Source of the DNA: an uncultured Planctomycetaceae bacterium
GTDB taxonomy: Bacteria > Planctomycetota > Planctomycetia > Pirellulales > UBA1268
Assembly (NCBI GenBank): GCA_903885565.1
Contig: CAISJI010000184.1
Span: forward strand, 1 to 51,957
Direction: 5' to 3'
Length of the DNA: 51,957 nt
Made by a program: the position numbers and the translations under genes. Each line of letters opens with the position of its first letter. The first letter of the stretch is position 1. This document shows positions 34,555 to 43,569 of the stretch, piece by piece. The notes beneath the pieces were generated by a model. It had not been told where the DNA came from. It made no database searches and saw only the letters and a program-made list of their open reading frames with translations.

Positions 34555-35358
34555 GTGAGTCAGCACGAGCCGTCCAGATCTTTTTTCTACCGTAACCAGT
34601 TTCTGATCTACCGCCTGTTCTCGTTGTCGGGGCTCATTCCCGTCGGCGCGTTCCTGGTGGTCCACCTCCTGACCAACGCTTCGGTGCTCGGTGGAGCGGG
34701 GGCCTTTCAGTCGCGAGTGGACATGATCCATTCGCTCGGGCCGCTGCTGGTGCCGATTGAGTGGGCCTTCATTTTTCTGCCGATGCTGTTCCATGCCACC
34801 GTGGGGTTTGTGATCATTGCCGGGGGCTTGCCCAACGTTGGCTCCTATCCCTATGTCGGCAACATCCGCTACACGCTCCAGCGTGCCACCGGCATGATCG
34901 CCTTTGTGTTTATCATCTGGCACATCATGCACCTGCATTGGCTGGGCACTCCGTTTGGCGGCGGAAAATTCGACCCGCACCATGCCACCAGTTCCGCCGC
35001 CACCGCACTCCAGCCGCTGGGGATCTCTCTCCTCTATGCCATCGGCGTGCTTTCGGCCGTATTCCACTTCGCCAACGGGCTGTGGACGTTGGGGATCACG
35101 TGGGGCCTGTGGACGAGTCCGGCAGCGATGCGGCGGGCGAGCTACCTGAGCATCGGCGTGGGCGTGCTGCTCGGGGCCGCCGGTCTGGGGGCGCTGGGTG
35201 GCATGCGGAGTACCAACGTGGAGCAGGCCCGTGCCATCGAGACCCGCATGGAGGACGTCAAGCATATGTTGGATGGGCAGGGAGGGGCCGGAAACGCCCC
35301 TGCAGCGGGCACTGCCCTGGAGTTGCCGCAACTGAAATTGACTCCTCCCTTGCCGTAG
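34555..35358 (+). CDS. sdhC: Succinate dehydrogenase cytochrome b subunit
   Basis: A 267-residue membrane subunit of succinate dehydrogenase/fumarate reductase of the single-cytochrome b558 type. Five hydrophobic helices are visible, starting with YRLFSLSGLIPVGAFLVVHLLTNASVL; candidate haem-b histidines lie in VVHLL, LFHATVG, IIWHIMHLHW and AVFHFANG. It anchors SdhA and SdhB and passes electrons to quinone. The start is GTG 34555 with GAAAGG 6 nt upstream. The C-terminal 35 residues are polar and Pro/Gly-rich, beyond the usual family length. It is the first gene of sdhCAB, all on the plus strand. Confidence 0.93.
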   Translation: MSQHEPSRSFFYRNQFLIYRLFSLSGLIPVGAFLVVHLLTNASVLGGAGAFQSRVDMIHSLGPLLVPIEWAFIFLPMLFHATVGFVIIAGGLPNVGSYPYVGNIRYTLQRATGMIAFVFIIWHIMHLHWLGTPFGGGKFDPHHATSSAATALQPLGISLLYAIGVLSAVFHFANGLWTLGITWGLWTSPAAMRRASYLSIGVGVLLGAAGLGALGGMRSTNVEQARAIETRMEDVKHMLDGQGGAGNAPAAGTALELPQLKLTPPLP

Positions 35359-35427
35359 TCCGCCCCTGATCAACATCCTCCTGCCGACATTTCCGTTTCG
35401 GCTTCCTCCAACAGGAACCTGACAACC

Positions 35428-37440
35428 ATGGCACAGCCCCGTGTTCTCGTTATTGGCGGCGGTCTCGCCGGACTCTCGGCCACCATGCGCCTGGCCGAAC
35501 TGGGCGTAGAGGTCGATCTCATGAGCCTCGTGCCGGTGAAGCGCTCGCACAGTGTCTGTGCGCAGGGGGGCATCAACAGCGTCAATTCCCTCACGCGTCA
35601 GCAGGGGGATACCGAGTGGAAACATCTTGACGACACCGTCTACGGGGGAGACTTCCTCCAGCACCAGCCGCCTGTGAAGGAGATGACCGACTGGGGCCCC
35701 CGGATCATCGATCTGATGGATCGGCTGGGGGTACCCTTCAATCGCACGCCCGAGGGATTTCGCGATCAGCGCCGCTTCGGGGGCACCCTCTACAAACGAA
35801 CCGCCTTTGCCGGCGCGACCACGGGCCAGCAGCTTCTCTATGCACTCGATGAGCAGGTGCGGCGGTTTGAGGTCGAGGGGAAGGTGAAGAAATGGGAGTT
35901 TTGGGACTTTCTTCAGCCGGTGCTCGACTCGTCGGGCCGCTGCCGGGGGGCGGTCTGTCAGGATCTGGTCACGATGCAGTTTCGCGCCTTTCCTGCCGAC
36001 GCCGTGATTCTCGCCACGGGTGGCTGTGGGCTGGTGTACGGCCGATCGACGATGTCGATGGTCTGCACCGGCAGTGCCGTGAGTCGGGCGTATCAAAGCG
36101 GCGCCGCCTACGGCAACGGCGAGTTTATCCAGGTGCACCCCACGGCCATTCCGGGGGCTGACAAGCTGCGGTTGATGAGCGAGAGCGCCCGCGGCGAGGG
36201 GGGAAGGGTGTGGGTGCCACGCGCCCCCCACGATCCGCGCGACCCGCGCGAGATCCCTGAGGCCGAACGGTACTACTTCCTGGAGGATCGCTACCCCAAG
36301 TATGGCAATCTCGTGCCCCGGGACATCGCCACCCGCGAGATCTTCGACATTTGCACCACCGACGGCCTTTCGGTGGAGAAGGATCGCCTCTGCGTCTACC
36401 TTGATCTGACCCACATTCCCCGCGAGACGCTCGATCGGAAGCTCGGCGGCATCTTGGAGATCTACGAGAAATTCCAGGGGGTCGATCCGCGCTCAGTGCC
36501 GATGAAGATTTTTCCGGCGGTCCACTATTCAATGGGTGGGCTGTGGGTGGATTACCAGCGGAGTGCCTCAGGCGGCATGGAGGAGGGGGCTCCCAAAAAC
36601 CAGCAGACGAGTTTGCCGGGTCTCTACGCCATTGGCGAATGCGACTACCAGTATCACGGCGCCAACCGGCTCGGGGCCAACTCCCTGCTCTCCTGCATTT
36701 TCAGCGGACTCTTCTGCGCTCCGGGCGTGATGGCTGCCAGCGGCTCGCTGCGCACGCTCGCGGCCGAGGAATCGAAGGGCCTGTTTGATGCGGCGCTGCG
36801 TCGGCAGGAGGAACGCCACGAGGCACTCCTGGCGCGCCGCGGGGGCAATGAGAACCCCTACACAATCCACAATGAATTGGGCGATCTGATGACGCGCGTG
36901 GCGACGGTTGTGCGCCGCAACGAACAGCTGGCTTCGGCCTATGACGATGTCTGCCAGCTGGAGGAGCGGTGGCAGCGCTGCTCCCTCTCTGATACCGGCA
37001 ACTGGACCAATCAAAATGTCGTGTTCACGAAGTCGGTCGGCGATATGTTTCCCCTTGCGAAGCTGATTCTCAAGGGGGCTCTCCTGCGAGACGAGTGCCG
37101 CGGGGCCCACTACAAGCCGAGTGCCGCGATGCCGGGAATCGCTGCCACCGAACCCAGCGCCCAGCGACTCGAGGCGGAGGAGTGGTGCGACCGGTTTGAG
37201 GCGAATACCCGCCGCTGGCTCAAAAGCACGATTGCCCGCCATGGGGCCGACGGGCATCCGCAGATCACCTACGAGGATATCGACACTTCGCTGATTCCGC
37301 CGCGGCCACGGCTCTACGGGCTGGTGGGGGGCGACGTCATCGAGGAGGTGTGGAAGGAGCGGCAGCGGAAGGCCACTGCCGCGCAGGCAGAGTCTCCGCG
37401 CGCCACCGACTCGGCCCTGCCGGTGGGGGCAGCATCGTGA
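35428..37440 (+). CDS. sdhA: Succinate dehydrogenase flavoprotein subunit
   Basis: A 670-residue catalytic subunit that oxidises succinate to fumarate and holds covalent FAD. The FAD-binding dinucleotide fold is VLVIGGGLAGLSATMRLAELG (cut at residues 6-26). The His that takes the flavin is in SHSVCAQGGINS (His41). Further conserved segments are ATGGCGLVYGRSTMSMVCTG, FIQVHPTAI, ESARGEGG, the substrate-handling HYSMGGLW and the ATG-like GECDYQYHGANRLGANSLLSCIFSG. It belongs to the b558-associated type, as in Bacillus and Wolinella. It follows sdhC after 69 bp and precedes sdhB by 133 bp. Confidence 0.96.
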   Translation: MAQPRVLVIGGGLAGLSATMRLAELGVEVDLMSLVPVKRSHSVCAQGGINSVNSLTRQQGDTEWKHLDDTVYGGDFLQHQPPVKEMTDWGPRIIDLMDRLGVPFNRTPEGFRDQRRFGGTLYKRTAFAGATTGQQLLYALDEQVRRFEVEGKVKKWEFWDFLQPVLDSSGRCRGAVCQDLVTMQFRAFPADAVILATGGCGLVYGRSTMSMVCTGSAVSRAYQSGAAYGNGEFIQVHPTAIPGADKLRLMSESARGEGGRVWVPRAPHDPRDPREIPEAERYYFLEDRYPKYGNLVPRDIATREIFDICTTDGLSVEKDRLCVYLDLTHIPRETLDRKLGGILEIYEKFQGVDPRSVPMKIFPAVHYSMGGLWVDYQRSASGGMEEGAPKNQQTSLPGLYAIGECDYQYHGANRLGANSLLSCIFSGLFCAPGVMAASGSLRTLAAEESKGLFDAALRRQEERHEALLARRGGNENPYTIHNELGDLMTRVATVVRRNEQLASAYDDVCQLEERWQRCSLSDTGNWTNQNVVFTKSVGDMFPLAKLILKGALLRDECRGAHYKPSAAMPGIAATEPSAQRLEAEEWCDRFEANTRRWLKSTIARHGADGHPQITYEDIDTSLIPPRPRLYGLVGGDVIEEVWKERQRKATAAQAESPRATDSALPVGAAS

Positions 37441-37573
37441 CCAGCGGCACAGGATCGATCCCCGGCCGCAGGGCGCTGCCGCCGTTACGCTCGCCACTGG
37501 AGTCGCGGGTCGGCGCACATTCATTCGGTCTCGAACAGTCTTCATCCATCAGCCCCACCGAGGAGCATTCCAG

Positions 37574-38458
37574 ATGAGCCGATCCCATGCATCCGCCGGA
37601 ACCTCCGGCGCCGACGGCCACGCCAGCCCAACCGCCGGCACGACAGTCCATGTGCGGGTGCTACGGCAGGATGCACCAGCGCAGGAGAGCTACTGGGAGC
37701 GGCACGACGTTCCTTATGAGCCCAACATGAACGTGATCAGCGTGCTGCAGCGGATTGCCGCTGCAGCACGAGCGAAGGATGGCCGGAGGGTGGCGCCTGT
37801 GGCGTGGGACTGCAACTGCCTCGAGGAGGTGTGTGGGTCTTGCACCATGCTCGTCAACGGCCGTACGCGCATGGCCTGCACCGCATTGGTCGACAAGTTG
37901 CTCGAAGAGAATCCCGAGGAAATCGAACTCAAGCCAATGTCGAAGTTTCCGGTGGTGAGGGATTTGGTGGTCGACCGTGGTCGCGTCTTTCGTGCCCTCG
38001 AGAGGGTGCAGGCGTGGGTGCCAGTCGACGGTTCCTACGACCATGGGCCCGGTCCGCGCATCTCTCCCGAGCAGCAGGAGGACGCCTACCCCCTGTCCAC
38101 CTGCATGAGTTGCGGTTGCTGCCTGGAGGCTTGCCCACAGTTCACCAAGATCGAGGTGCACCAGCGGAGCGGGGAGTCGGTCGAGCAACTGGCCCAGCGG
38201 CGTGATGAGGCTTACGACGACGGCTTTGTTGGCGCTCATGCCATCAGCCAAGCGGTTCTCTTCAACAACCATCCCACCGGCAAGATGATCGCCGACGAGC
38301 GGATGACCGCACTGACCGCGCCAGGCGGGATTCAGATGTGTGGGAACGCGCAGAATTGCGTGGCAGTCTGCCCGAAGCAGATTCCCCTCACCCGTTCGAT
38401 CGCCCGGGCGGGACGGGCGGCCACGGTGTGGGCGATCAAGAAACTTTTCGACCGCTAG
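37574..38458 (+). CDS. sdhB: Succinate dehydrogenase iron-sulfur subunit
   Basis: A 294-residue electron-transfer subunit. The [2Fe-2S] cluster ligands are Cys82, Cys87, Cys90 and Cys102 (CNCLEEVCGSC...C). The second domain has STCMSCGCCLEACP and CGNAQNCVAVCPKQIP, supplying the [4Fe-4S] and [3Fe-4S] clusters. It has about 20 extra residues at the N-terminus. The stop codon TAG is part of the CTAG that begins a MITE-like element, so the last residues could have been set by that insertion. The 133-bp gap after sdhA is larger than usual within an operon, but no promoter is obvious there. Confidence 0.95.
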   Translation: MSRSHASAGTSGADGHASPTAGTTVHVRVLRQDAPAQESYWERHDVPYEPNMNVISVLQRIAAAARAKDGRRVAPVAWDCNCLEEVCGSCTMLVNGRTRMACTALVDKLLEENPEEIELKPMSKFPVVRDLVVDRGRVFRALERVQAWVPVDGSYDHGPGPRISPEQQEDAYPLSTCMSCGCCLEACPQFTKIEVHQRSGESVEQLAQRRDEAYDDGFVGAHAISQAVLFNNHPTGKMIADERMTALTAPGGIQMCGNAQNCVAVCPKQIPLTRSIARAGRAATVWAIKKLFDR

Positions 38459-38603
38459 AGCGCATCCGACTTACGTGTAGCGTCGGCTTCGGGGCGGCAA
38501 AAGTCTCGTCGCTTACGCTCCTCGAGCGTTCGCCGACCCCTCCGCCTACATCGCTCAATCTATTTGCCCAGTCGTCGCTACAGCTATCCCGGATGCGCTC
38601 TAG
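38455..38603. mobile_element. 149-bp MITE-like element with 14-bp terminal inverted repeats
   Basis: The ends are CTAGAGCGCATCCG (38455-38468) and CGGATGCGCTCTAG (38590-38603), a perfect 14-bp inverted repeat that continues imperfectly (TGTAGCG blocks). Nested inverted arms such as GTCGGC (38482) and GCCGAC (38532) lie inside, so the whole unit can fold back. It encodes no protein. A second copy enters the left edge of the window. The outer CTAG could be the element's own end or a duplicated 4-bp target. Confidence 0.8.
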
Positions 38604-38652
38604 GCCCCACGCAGGCGCCCCATTTTCGCGGGAATCGGCTGAAAACAGGCCC

Positions 38653-38785
38653 GCAGGCTGTGGATCAAGTGCCGCATCGCTGGAGGCGATGCCCGCCGAC
38701 CGTGGAAATCCTCGGCGTTTTCACCGGTCGGCAAAGTGGACTCTCTTCAATCCAGAGGGTCAGGGATGACTTTTTCCACGGACAG
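38653..38785 (+). repeat. 133-nt structured dispersed repeat, copy 2 (full length)
   Basis: This copy has the same length as copy 1 and aligns end to end with few differences. The first hairpin GCATCG/CGATGC keeps its 7-nt loop. In the long stem (38695-38732) the pair that is T-A in copy 1 is C-G here (38696 with 38731), and a G-C pair has become G-T. The CTGGA loop is still complementary to TCCAG downstream. It follows the MITE-like element and precedes the helicase gene. Confidence 0.8.
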
Positions 38786-39015
38786 CTTGAGGAGCCCCGT
38801 AGACTCGCTGTCTGAAGGGGTCGTGGTTGCCGTTATCGCCGGAGCGTGGTACTTTTGTTCATTAGATAGATTTGTTGAAAGCCTAGAATCGGTGCTTCAG
38901 CCGGATTCGCCGCAGGTCAGGCAACTGGACGCCGACCGGCCGCCGGGAATCCCGGCCGCACCCCTCCGACACGCAATTGGGCGCGTTGGAAAATTACGAT
39001 CAGGAAGGACTACGA

Positions 39016-40509
39016 GTGGCTGTGGAACAAAGGTACGGACTCCCCGAGGATGCGGGGAGGCCGGTAGCGGCACCTGCCGCGGTGGCGGACGCTCACGCAG
39101 GCACGCCGGGCGAATCGAGGGCGGATGGTACCCCGACCGGATCCCGGCCGCTCGATCTGCGACCGGAGGAGCCAGCGCCGTTTGTGGGTGGGTTTGCAGC
39201 TCTCGGATTGTCGGCGGCCACGCTGTCGGCCTTGGAGAAGGCCGGTTACACCCAACCCACGCCTGTGCAGGCCGGGCTGATTCCCCGAGCCCTTACCGGT
39301 GCCGACGTGATGGGGCAGGCCCGCACGGGAACGGGCAAGACTGCAGCCTTTGTGCTCCCGATCCTGGAACGCGTTTCCCAGCCCCACTCGGGGAGTGGCA
39401 CGCGGGCTCTGGTGCTCGTGCCCACCCGTGAATTGGCCGTGCAGGTGCGCGATGAATTCGAAAAATTGGCTCAGGGTTCCCGGATCCACTGCGTGGCCGT
39501 TTACGGCGGCAAGCCGATCCGGGGCCAGATCGACAAGCTGGTAAAGCATCCGGCTGTCGTGGTCGGCACACCGGGCCGGGTTTTGGATCATCTCAGCCGG
39601 GGCACCATTCAGCTGGGCGGCTTGGAGATCGTCACCCTCGACGAGGCCGACCGGATGCTCGACATCGGCTTCCGCCCGGACATCGAGAAAATCCTGCGGC
39701 GATGTCCTGACAGTCGCCAGACCCTGCTCCTTTCGGCAACCGTGCCTCCGCCGGTGGCCAAGCTGGCAACTCGCTACATGCGCGATCCTGAAATCCTCGA
39801 CTTCTCCACGCGGGAGATTTCGGTGGAAACGATCGAACAGCGCTATTTTACGGTCGACCCCACCAGAAAATTTGATCTGCTGGAGCGGCTCATCGAGCGG
39901 GAAAACCCGCGCCAGGTGATCGTGTTCTGCCGGACCAAACGGGGTACCGACAAGATTTACGAACGGCTCACCAAAAAACGTTCACGGCATGCGGACGAGG
40001 TTGCCTGCATCCATGGTGATCTCGCCCAAAACGTGCGTGACCGGGTGATGAAGCAGTTTCGCGAAGGCACGATCAAACTGCTTGTGGCCACCGATGTGGT
40101 GGGCCGTGGCATCGACGTGTCGACGCTTTCGCACATCATCAATTACGACATTCCGGAATTCTGCGACGATTACGTGCATCGTGTCGGGCGGACCGGCCGA
40201 ATGGGACGGGAGGGCGTGGCCTACACGTTCGTCGCCCCCGACGAAGGACCGCAGTTGACGCGGATCGAGATGCGGATCGAGCGGCTGCTGAAGCGCGACG
40301 AGATTGAGGGTTTTGAAGCCTTTGACCGCCGCCCCAAGCCGGCTCCGATCCAGCACCTTTCTCCCGGCTCAGCGCCGGCACCCGGGACGGATGGAGCAAC
40401 TGATCTGGCGGCCCCGTTTGAAGAGGCCCCAGCGGCTCCCAAAAAACCTTCCTCGGCAGCGCTGCTGGGGAAGGGACGGGCGCCAAAAAGATTTCGGCGG
40501 GCTCTGTAA
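39016..40509 (+). CDS. DEAD-box RNA helicase
   Basis: A 497-residue ATP-dependent RNA helicase. Motifs in order are Q (GYTQPTPVQ), I (ARTGTGKT, residues 102-109), Ia (PTRELA), Ib (TPGR), II (DEAD in TLDEADRMLD), III (SAT), IV (FCRTKRG), V (ATDVVGRGIDV) and VI (HRVGRTGRMGREG). The core matches RhlE/CshA-type helicases involved in ribosome assembly or RNA decay. The N-terminal 55 residues and C-terminal 80 are low-complexity and without a known RNA-binding domain. I start at GTG 39016, where AGGAAGGA gives strong Shine-Dalgarno support; the TTG at 38977 is weaker. The upstream 500 bp holds both repeat elements. Confidence 0.93.
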   Translation: MAVEQRYGLPEDAGRPVAAPAAVADAHAGTPGESRADGTPTGSRPLDLRPEEPAPFVGGFAALGLSAATLSALEKAGYTQPTPVQAGLIPRALTGADVMGQARTGTGKTAAFVLPILERVSQPHSGSGTRALVLVPTRELAVQVRDEFEKLAQGSRIHCVAVYGGKPIRGQIDKLVKHPAVVVGTPGRVLDHLSRGTIQLGGLEIVTLDEADRMLDIGFRPDIEKILRRCPDSRQTLLLSATVPPPVAKLATRYMRDPEILDFSTREISVETIEQRYFTVDPTRKFDLLERLIERENPRQVIVFCRTKRGTDKIYERLTKKRSRHADEVACIHGDLAQNVRDRVMKQFREGTIKLLVATDVVGRGIDVSTLSHIINYDIPEFCDDYVHRVGRTGRMGREGVAYTFVAPDEGPQLTRIEMRIERLLKRDEIEGFEAFDRRPKPAPIQHLSPGSAPAPGTDGATDLAAPFEEAPAAPKKPSSAALLGKGRAPKRFRRAL

Positions 40510-40613
40510 GCTTCTCCGACTCCGTTCCTCGCTGAGCTGGATGCGGCGGTACGATTGGAACGGGGGGTAAAGAAGGGATCGCTGTCAGTCTCCGGCAATG
40601 GAGCCGGCAATCA

Positions 40614-41480
40614 GTGAATGGGGTTGTGATGCCACCAAGCAGCGCTTCTGAAGGCAGCAGTGGCGGGAGATCCCGATCGGGGGGAAACCCGGCTCGCGCG
40701 CTAAAACAGCGGTTGGAGAGTCTGGCGGAGGCTGGCATGATCGAACTGCCATCGGCGAAGGCCGCGGCACGACGGCGGCCTCCCGCCAAAGGCGCTCCAG
40801 CCGAGTCCGCCCCGGCGGCCGCTGCTCAGGAAACGCCCCGCTCCACCTCCGCCCGATCCCGCACTGCACGCTCCGATGCAGCCCCTGCTCCGACTGACCG
40901 CGGGAGTCGACTGTCCCTGATTCAGCAGGAAGTCGCGGCGTGCCAGCTCTGCTCGGCTCTGGCCAGCCGGCGCACCAACACCGTCTTTGGAGCCGGGCCT
41001 GCCGATGCCAGGCTCTGCTTCCTCGGCGAGGCTCCCGGCGCCGATGAGGATGCCTCTGGGATGCCTTTTGTGGGCCGGGCAGGACAGCTGTTGACCAAGA
41101 TCATCGAGGCCTGCCAGTTTTCGCGGGACGAGGTTTATATCCTCAATGTGCTCAAGTGCCGGCCGCCCGACAATCGGCCACCGCAGCCGGAGGAGGTCGC
41201 CAACTGCCGCGGTTATTTCGAGCGGCAACTCGCCACCATTGCCCCTGAATTCATCTGCTGCCTGGGGACCTCGGCAGCGCAGGCTCTGCTGCAGACCGAT
41301 CAGCCGATCGGAAAACTGCGTGGGCAGTGGTTCACGCACGGTACGGCGGCGGTGATCTGCACCTATCACCCCTCCTATCTCTTGCGCAATCCCTCCGCCA
41401 AGCGGCATGTCTGGGACGACATGAAGCTCCTCATGGCGCGGATGGGGATTGAGGTTTCCCCCGGCCCAGCCGAGGGCTGA
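40614..41480 (+). CDS. Family-4 uracil-DNA glycosylase
   Basis: A 288-residue base-excision repair enzyme of the iron-sulfur family 4/UDGa type. After a basic, Ala/Pro/Ser-rich N-terminal tail of about 95 residues the domain reads CQLC (cluster ligands), CFLGEAPGADEDASGMPFVGRAGQLL (catalytic motif 1), YILNVLKCRPPDNRPP (cluster-linked KCRPP motif), CLGTSAAQALL and TYHPSYLLRNP (motif 3). These match family-4 signatures. The long basic tail is unusual and may help DNA binding. The start is GTG 40614 with GGAG 10 nt upstream, or ATG 40629. It lies 104 bp after the helicase. Confidence 0.92.
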   Translation: MNGVVMPPSSASEGSSGGRSRSGGNPARALKQRLESLAEAGMIELPSAKAAARRRPPAKGAPAESAPAAAAQETPRSTSARSRTARSDAAPAPTDRGSRLSLIQQEVAACQLCSALASRRTNTVFGAGPADARLCFLGEAPGADEDASGMPFVGRAGQLLTKIIEACQFSRDEVYILNVLKCRPPDNRPPQPEEVANCRGYFERQLATIAPEFICCLGTSAAQALLQTDQPIGKLRGQWFTHGTAAVICTYHPSYLLRNPSAKRHVWDDMKLLMARMGIEVSPGPAEG

Positions 41481-41687
41481 GAACAGCCGAAATCTGGCGC
41501 CTGCCGCGTTTGGTTACGGACTGCTGCCGAATACTCTCAAGGCAACGCCTGTAGCGGTCCGATAATCAAAAGGGTCTTTGGGGGGGAGCAGCCGCTGTTC
41601 TTGGGATGGCGGGGAGGAGTCGATGGCCCGCGGCTGGCCGTTGGCTGCGGCGTCAAGCGCTCCTGTGGCGCAACGGAGATGAAGCTG

Positions 41688-42131
41688 ATGGCAGGCAGGC
41701 CTTCCGACGGTAACGCTCCAGGGTTTGCTGCCACGGGAAACCGGCGGTCGAGGCTGGGCGGAGGAATGCTGTCGTGTGCCTGGGTGGTCTGTCTGGGGCT
41801 CGCCGGCTGCACGATGTGCCCCGATCCGTTCGACTACTCCGGACCGGTACCCAACGGTGCCGTTACCCAAAACGATTTCGCAGCCCGCAGCAACGGCATC
41901 CGGCCGGTGCGGGCCACGCCGCTTCCCTGGCCGCCTCTGGTGCACAGCGAATCCGAGGCACAATCGACGGCTGAGGAATCGGTGGCTCATCAATTTGCCG
42001 AGAGCGGGGACGCTGGCACTGAGGTTGAGGCTCTCACTCAGGAGATCGGCGGCGAGGAAGAGACCAGCGGCCGCGAGGCAGAGGCGGTTGGGAAAGCCCA
42101 GAGCCTCACCGACGAATCAACTCTTCGCTGA
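41688..42131 (+). CDS. Small predicted lipoprotein
   Basis: A 147-residue exported protein. A basic N-terminus (GNRRSRLGGG) precedes a hydrophobic run with a lipobox, CLGLAGC-TMCPDPFDYSG, so cleavage before the Cys and lipidation are likely. The mature part begins TMCPDPFDYSGPVPNGAVTQNDF, has a further Cys close to the lipid Cys, and then an acidic low-complexity tail. I recognise the start-of-domain pattern as one seen in planctomycete small lipoproteins, but I cannot name a family. ATG 41688 has GGAG 9 nt upstream; ATG 41679 and 41767 are in frame. Its 3' end overlaps the second glgC by 15 bp. Confidence 0.65.
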   Translation: MAGRPSDGNAPGFAATGNRRSRLGGGMLSCAWVVCLGLAGCTMCPDPFDYSGPVPNGAVTQNDFAARSNGIRPVRATPLPWPPLVHSESEAQSTAEESVAHQFAESGDAGTEVEALTQEIGGEEETSGREAEAVGKAQSLTDESTLR

Positions 42132-43448
42132 ACCTGCCTGCCCCTTGAGTCCCGGCTCCGGCTGCCAGCCATCGGGCACCATTGCATCCTTGGGCACCAC
42201 CGCCACTCCATCGCGGACGGTGAAGCGGTCGCTGTCGGCGCTTTCGTCCCAGCCGTGATCGTTGACGATTCTGGTGCGGCGGCCAATGCGCACGTTTTTG
42301 TCGACGATCGCCCCTTCGATGATGGAGCCTTCGCCGATGCCGATCAGCGGGATTCCGCGGCTGGTGTTGGCGGAGATCTCATCGGACGATTCGTAGAAAT
42401 CGTTGCCGAGAATCACTGAGTTGCGAATGACGACGTTGCGTCCAATCCGGCAGCGCAGGCCGATCACGCTATTTTCAATGACGGCACCCTGTTCGACGAC
42501 ACAGCCGTCGGAAACAAGACTGGCGCGGATGCTCGCCCCATCGATGCGACTGGGGGGGAGAAACCGGCCTCGCGAATAGATGGGAGCTTCGGCACACGCC
42601 AGTTCGAAGGGGGGAGCAGATCCGGCCAAATCCAGATTGCACTGGAAGTAGGAGCGGATCGTGCCAATGTCTTCCCAGTAGCCGTCAAACGGGTGCAGGT
42701 GGACTCGCTTGGCGCGAATGGCCGCCGGAAACACCTCGCGGCCAAAATCCTGATAATCGGTTTTCGTCAGCAAATCGACGAGGCAGTCGCGGTTGAACAG
42801 GTAGATCCCCATGCTGGCCATGAGCGACCGCCCCTGGGCCGGAATCCCCTGCTGCTCGATCCATGCCGGATCGGTGCGGACCATGTCGAGTTCTGCTTTC
42901 GTCTGGGGCTTCTCCAGAAAACCCTCCACGCGTCCGTCGCCGTCGACCCGCATGATCCCCAGCGCCGAGGCCGCCTCCTCGTGCACGGGAATGCCGGCGA
43001 TCGTCACGTCGGCACCGCGCGAGGTATGGGTTGCCAGCATGTCGGCGTAGTTCATCCGATAGAGCTGGTCGCCCGACAGGATCAGCACATGGCGGATATC
43101 TGGCTGCTGCAGATAGCGGATGTTCTGCCGCACCGCGTCGGCGGTGCCCTGATACCAGCCAGCACTGTCGAGCGTCTGTTGGGCGGCAAGAATTTCGACA
43201 AATCCGCCGCTGAACGGATCGAACGTGTAAGTGCGGCGGATATGGCGGTGGAGGCTCACGGAGTTGAACTGCGTGAGCACGTAGATGCGTTGCACACCGC
43301 TGTTGATGCAGTTGGACAGCGGCACGTCGATAATGCGGTATTTGCCCGCCAGCGGCACAGCTGGCTTGGAGCGATCACGGGTGAGGGGATAGAGACGCGT
43401 TCCCCGGCCGCCGCCCAGTACCAGTGCCAGAACGCGCTGCACGCTCAT
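42117..43448 (-). CDS. glgC: Glucose-1-phosphate adenylyltransferase (plant/cyanobacterial-like)
   Basis: A 443-residue second ADP-glucose pyrophosphorylase. The start VLALVLGGGRGTRLYPLTRDRSKPAVPLAGKYRIIDVPLSNCINSG is of the plant/cyanobacterial kind, followed by WYQGTADAVRQN, LILSGDQLYRMNY, GYWEDIGTIRSYFQCNLDL and a C-terminal beta-helix (SLVSDGCVVEQGAVIENSVIGLRCRIG). It differs clearly from the copy at 6845-8161, so they are not a recent duplication. CAGGATC lies upstream of ATG 43448. It is convergent with the lipoprotein gene. Confidence 0.94.
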   Translation of the reverse strand: MSVQRVLALVLGGGRGTRLYPLTRDRSKPAVPLAGKYRIIDVPLSNCINSGVQRIYVLTQFNSVSLHRHIRRTYTFDPFSGGFVEILAAQQTLDSAGWYQGTADAVRQNIRYLQQPDIRHVLILSGDQLYRMNYADMLATHTSRGADVTIAGIPVHEEAASALGIMRVDGDGRVEGFLEKPQTKAELDMVRTDPAWIEQQGIPAQGRSLMASMGIYLFNRDCLVDLLTKTDYQDFGREVFPAAIRAKRVHLHPFDGYWEDIGTIRSYFQCNLDLAGSAPPFELACAEAPIYSRGRFLPPSRIDGASIRASLVSDGCVVEQGAVIENSVIGLRCRIGRNVVIRNSVILGNDFYESSDEISANTSRGIPLIGIGEGSIIEGAIVDKNVRIGRRTRIVNDHGWDESADSDRFTVRDGVAVVPKDAMVPDGWQPEPGLKGQAGSAKS

Positions 43449-43569
43449 GCTTGCAAGATCCTGTGTTGTGAAACCGATTGCCGATGGCTCCATGCTACGG
43501 AAACAGGGCCGGGGCCGCCAATTCGGTTTTTGCGTGGAAATATCGGGGTCGGGAGCATGGTGGGGGGGC

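Noticed and set aside
34249..36414. Long minus-strand open frame opposite sdhC/sdhA
   Set aside because: His/Arg/Gly-rich shadow of the sdhC and sdhA codons with no recognisable domain; the plus-strand genes explain the sequence.
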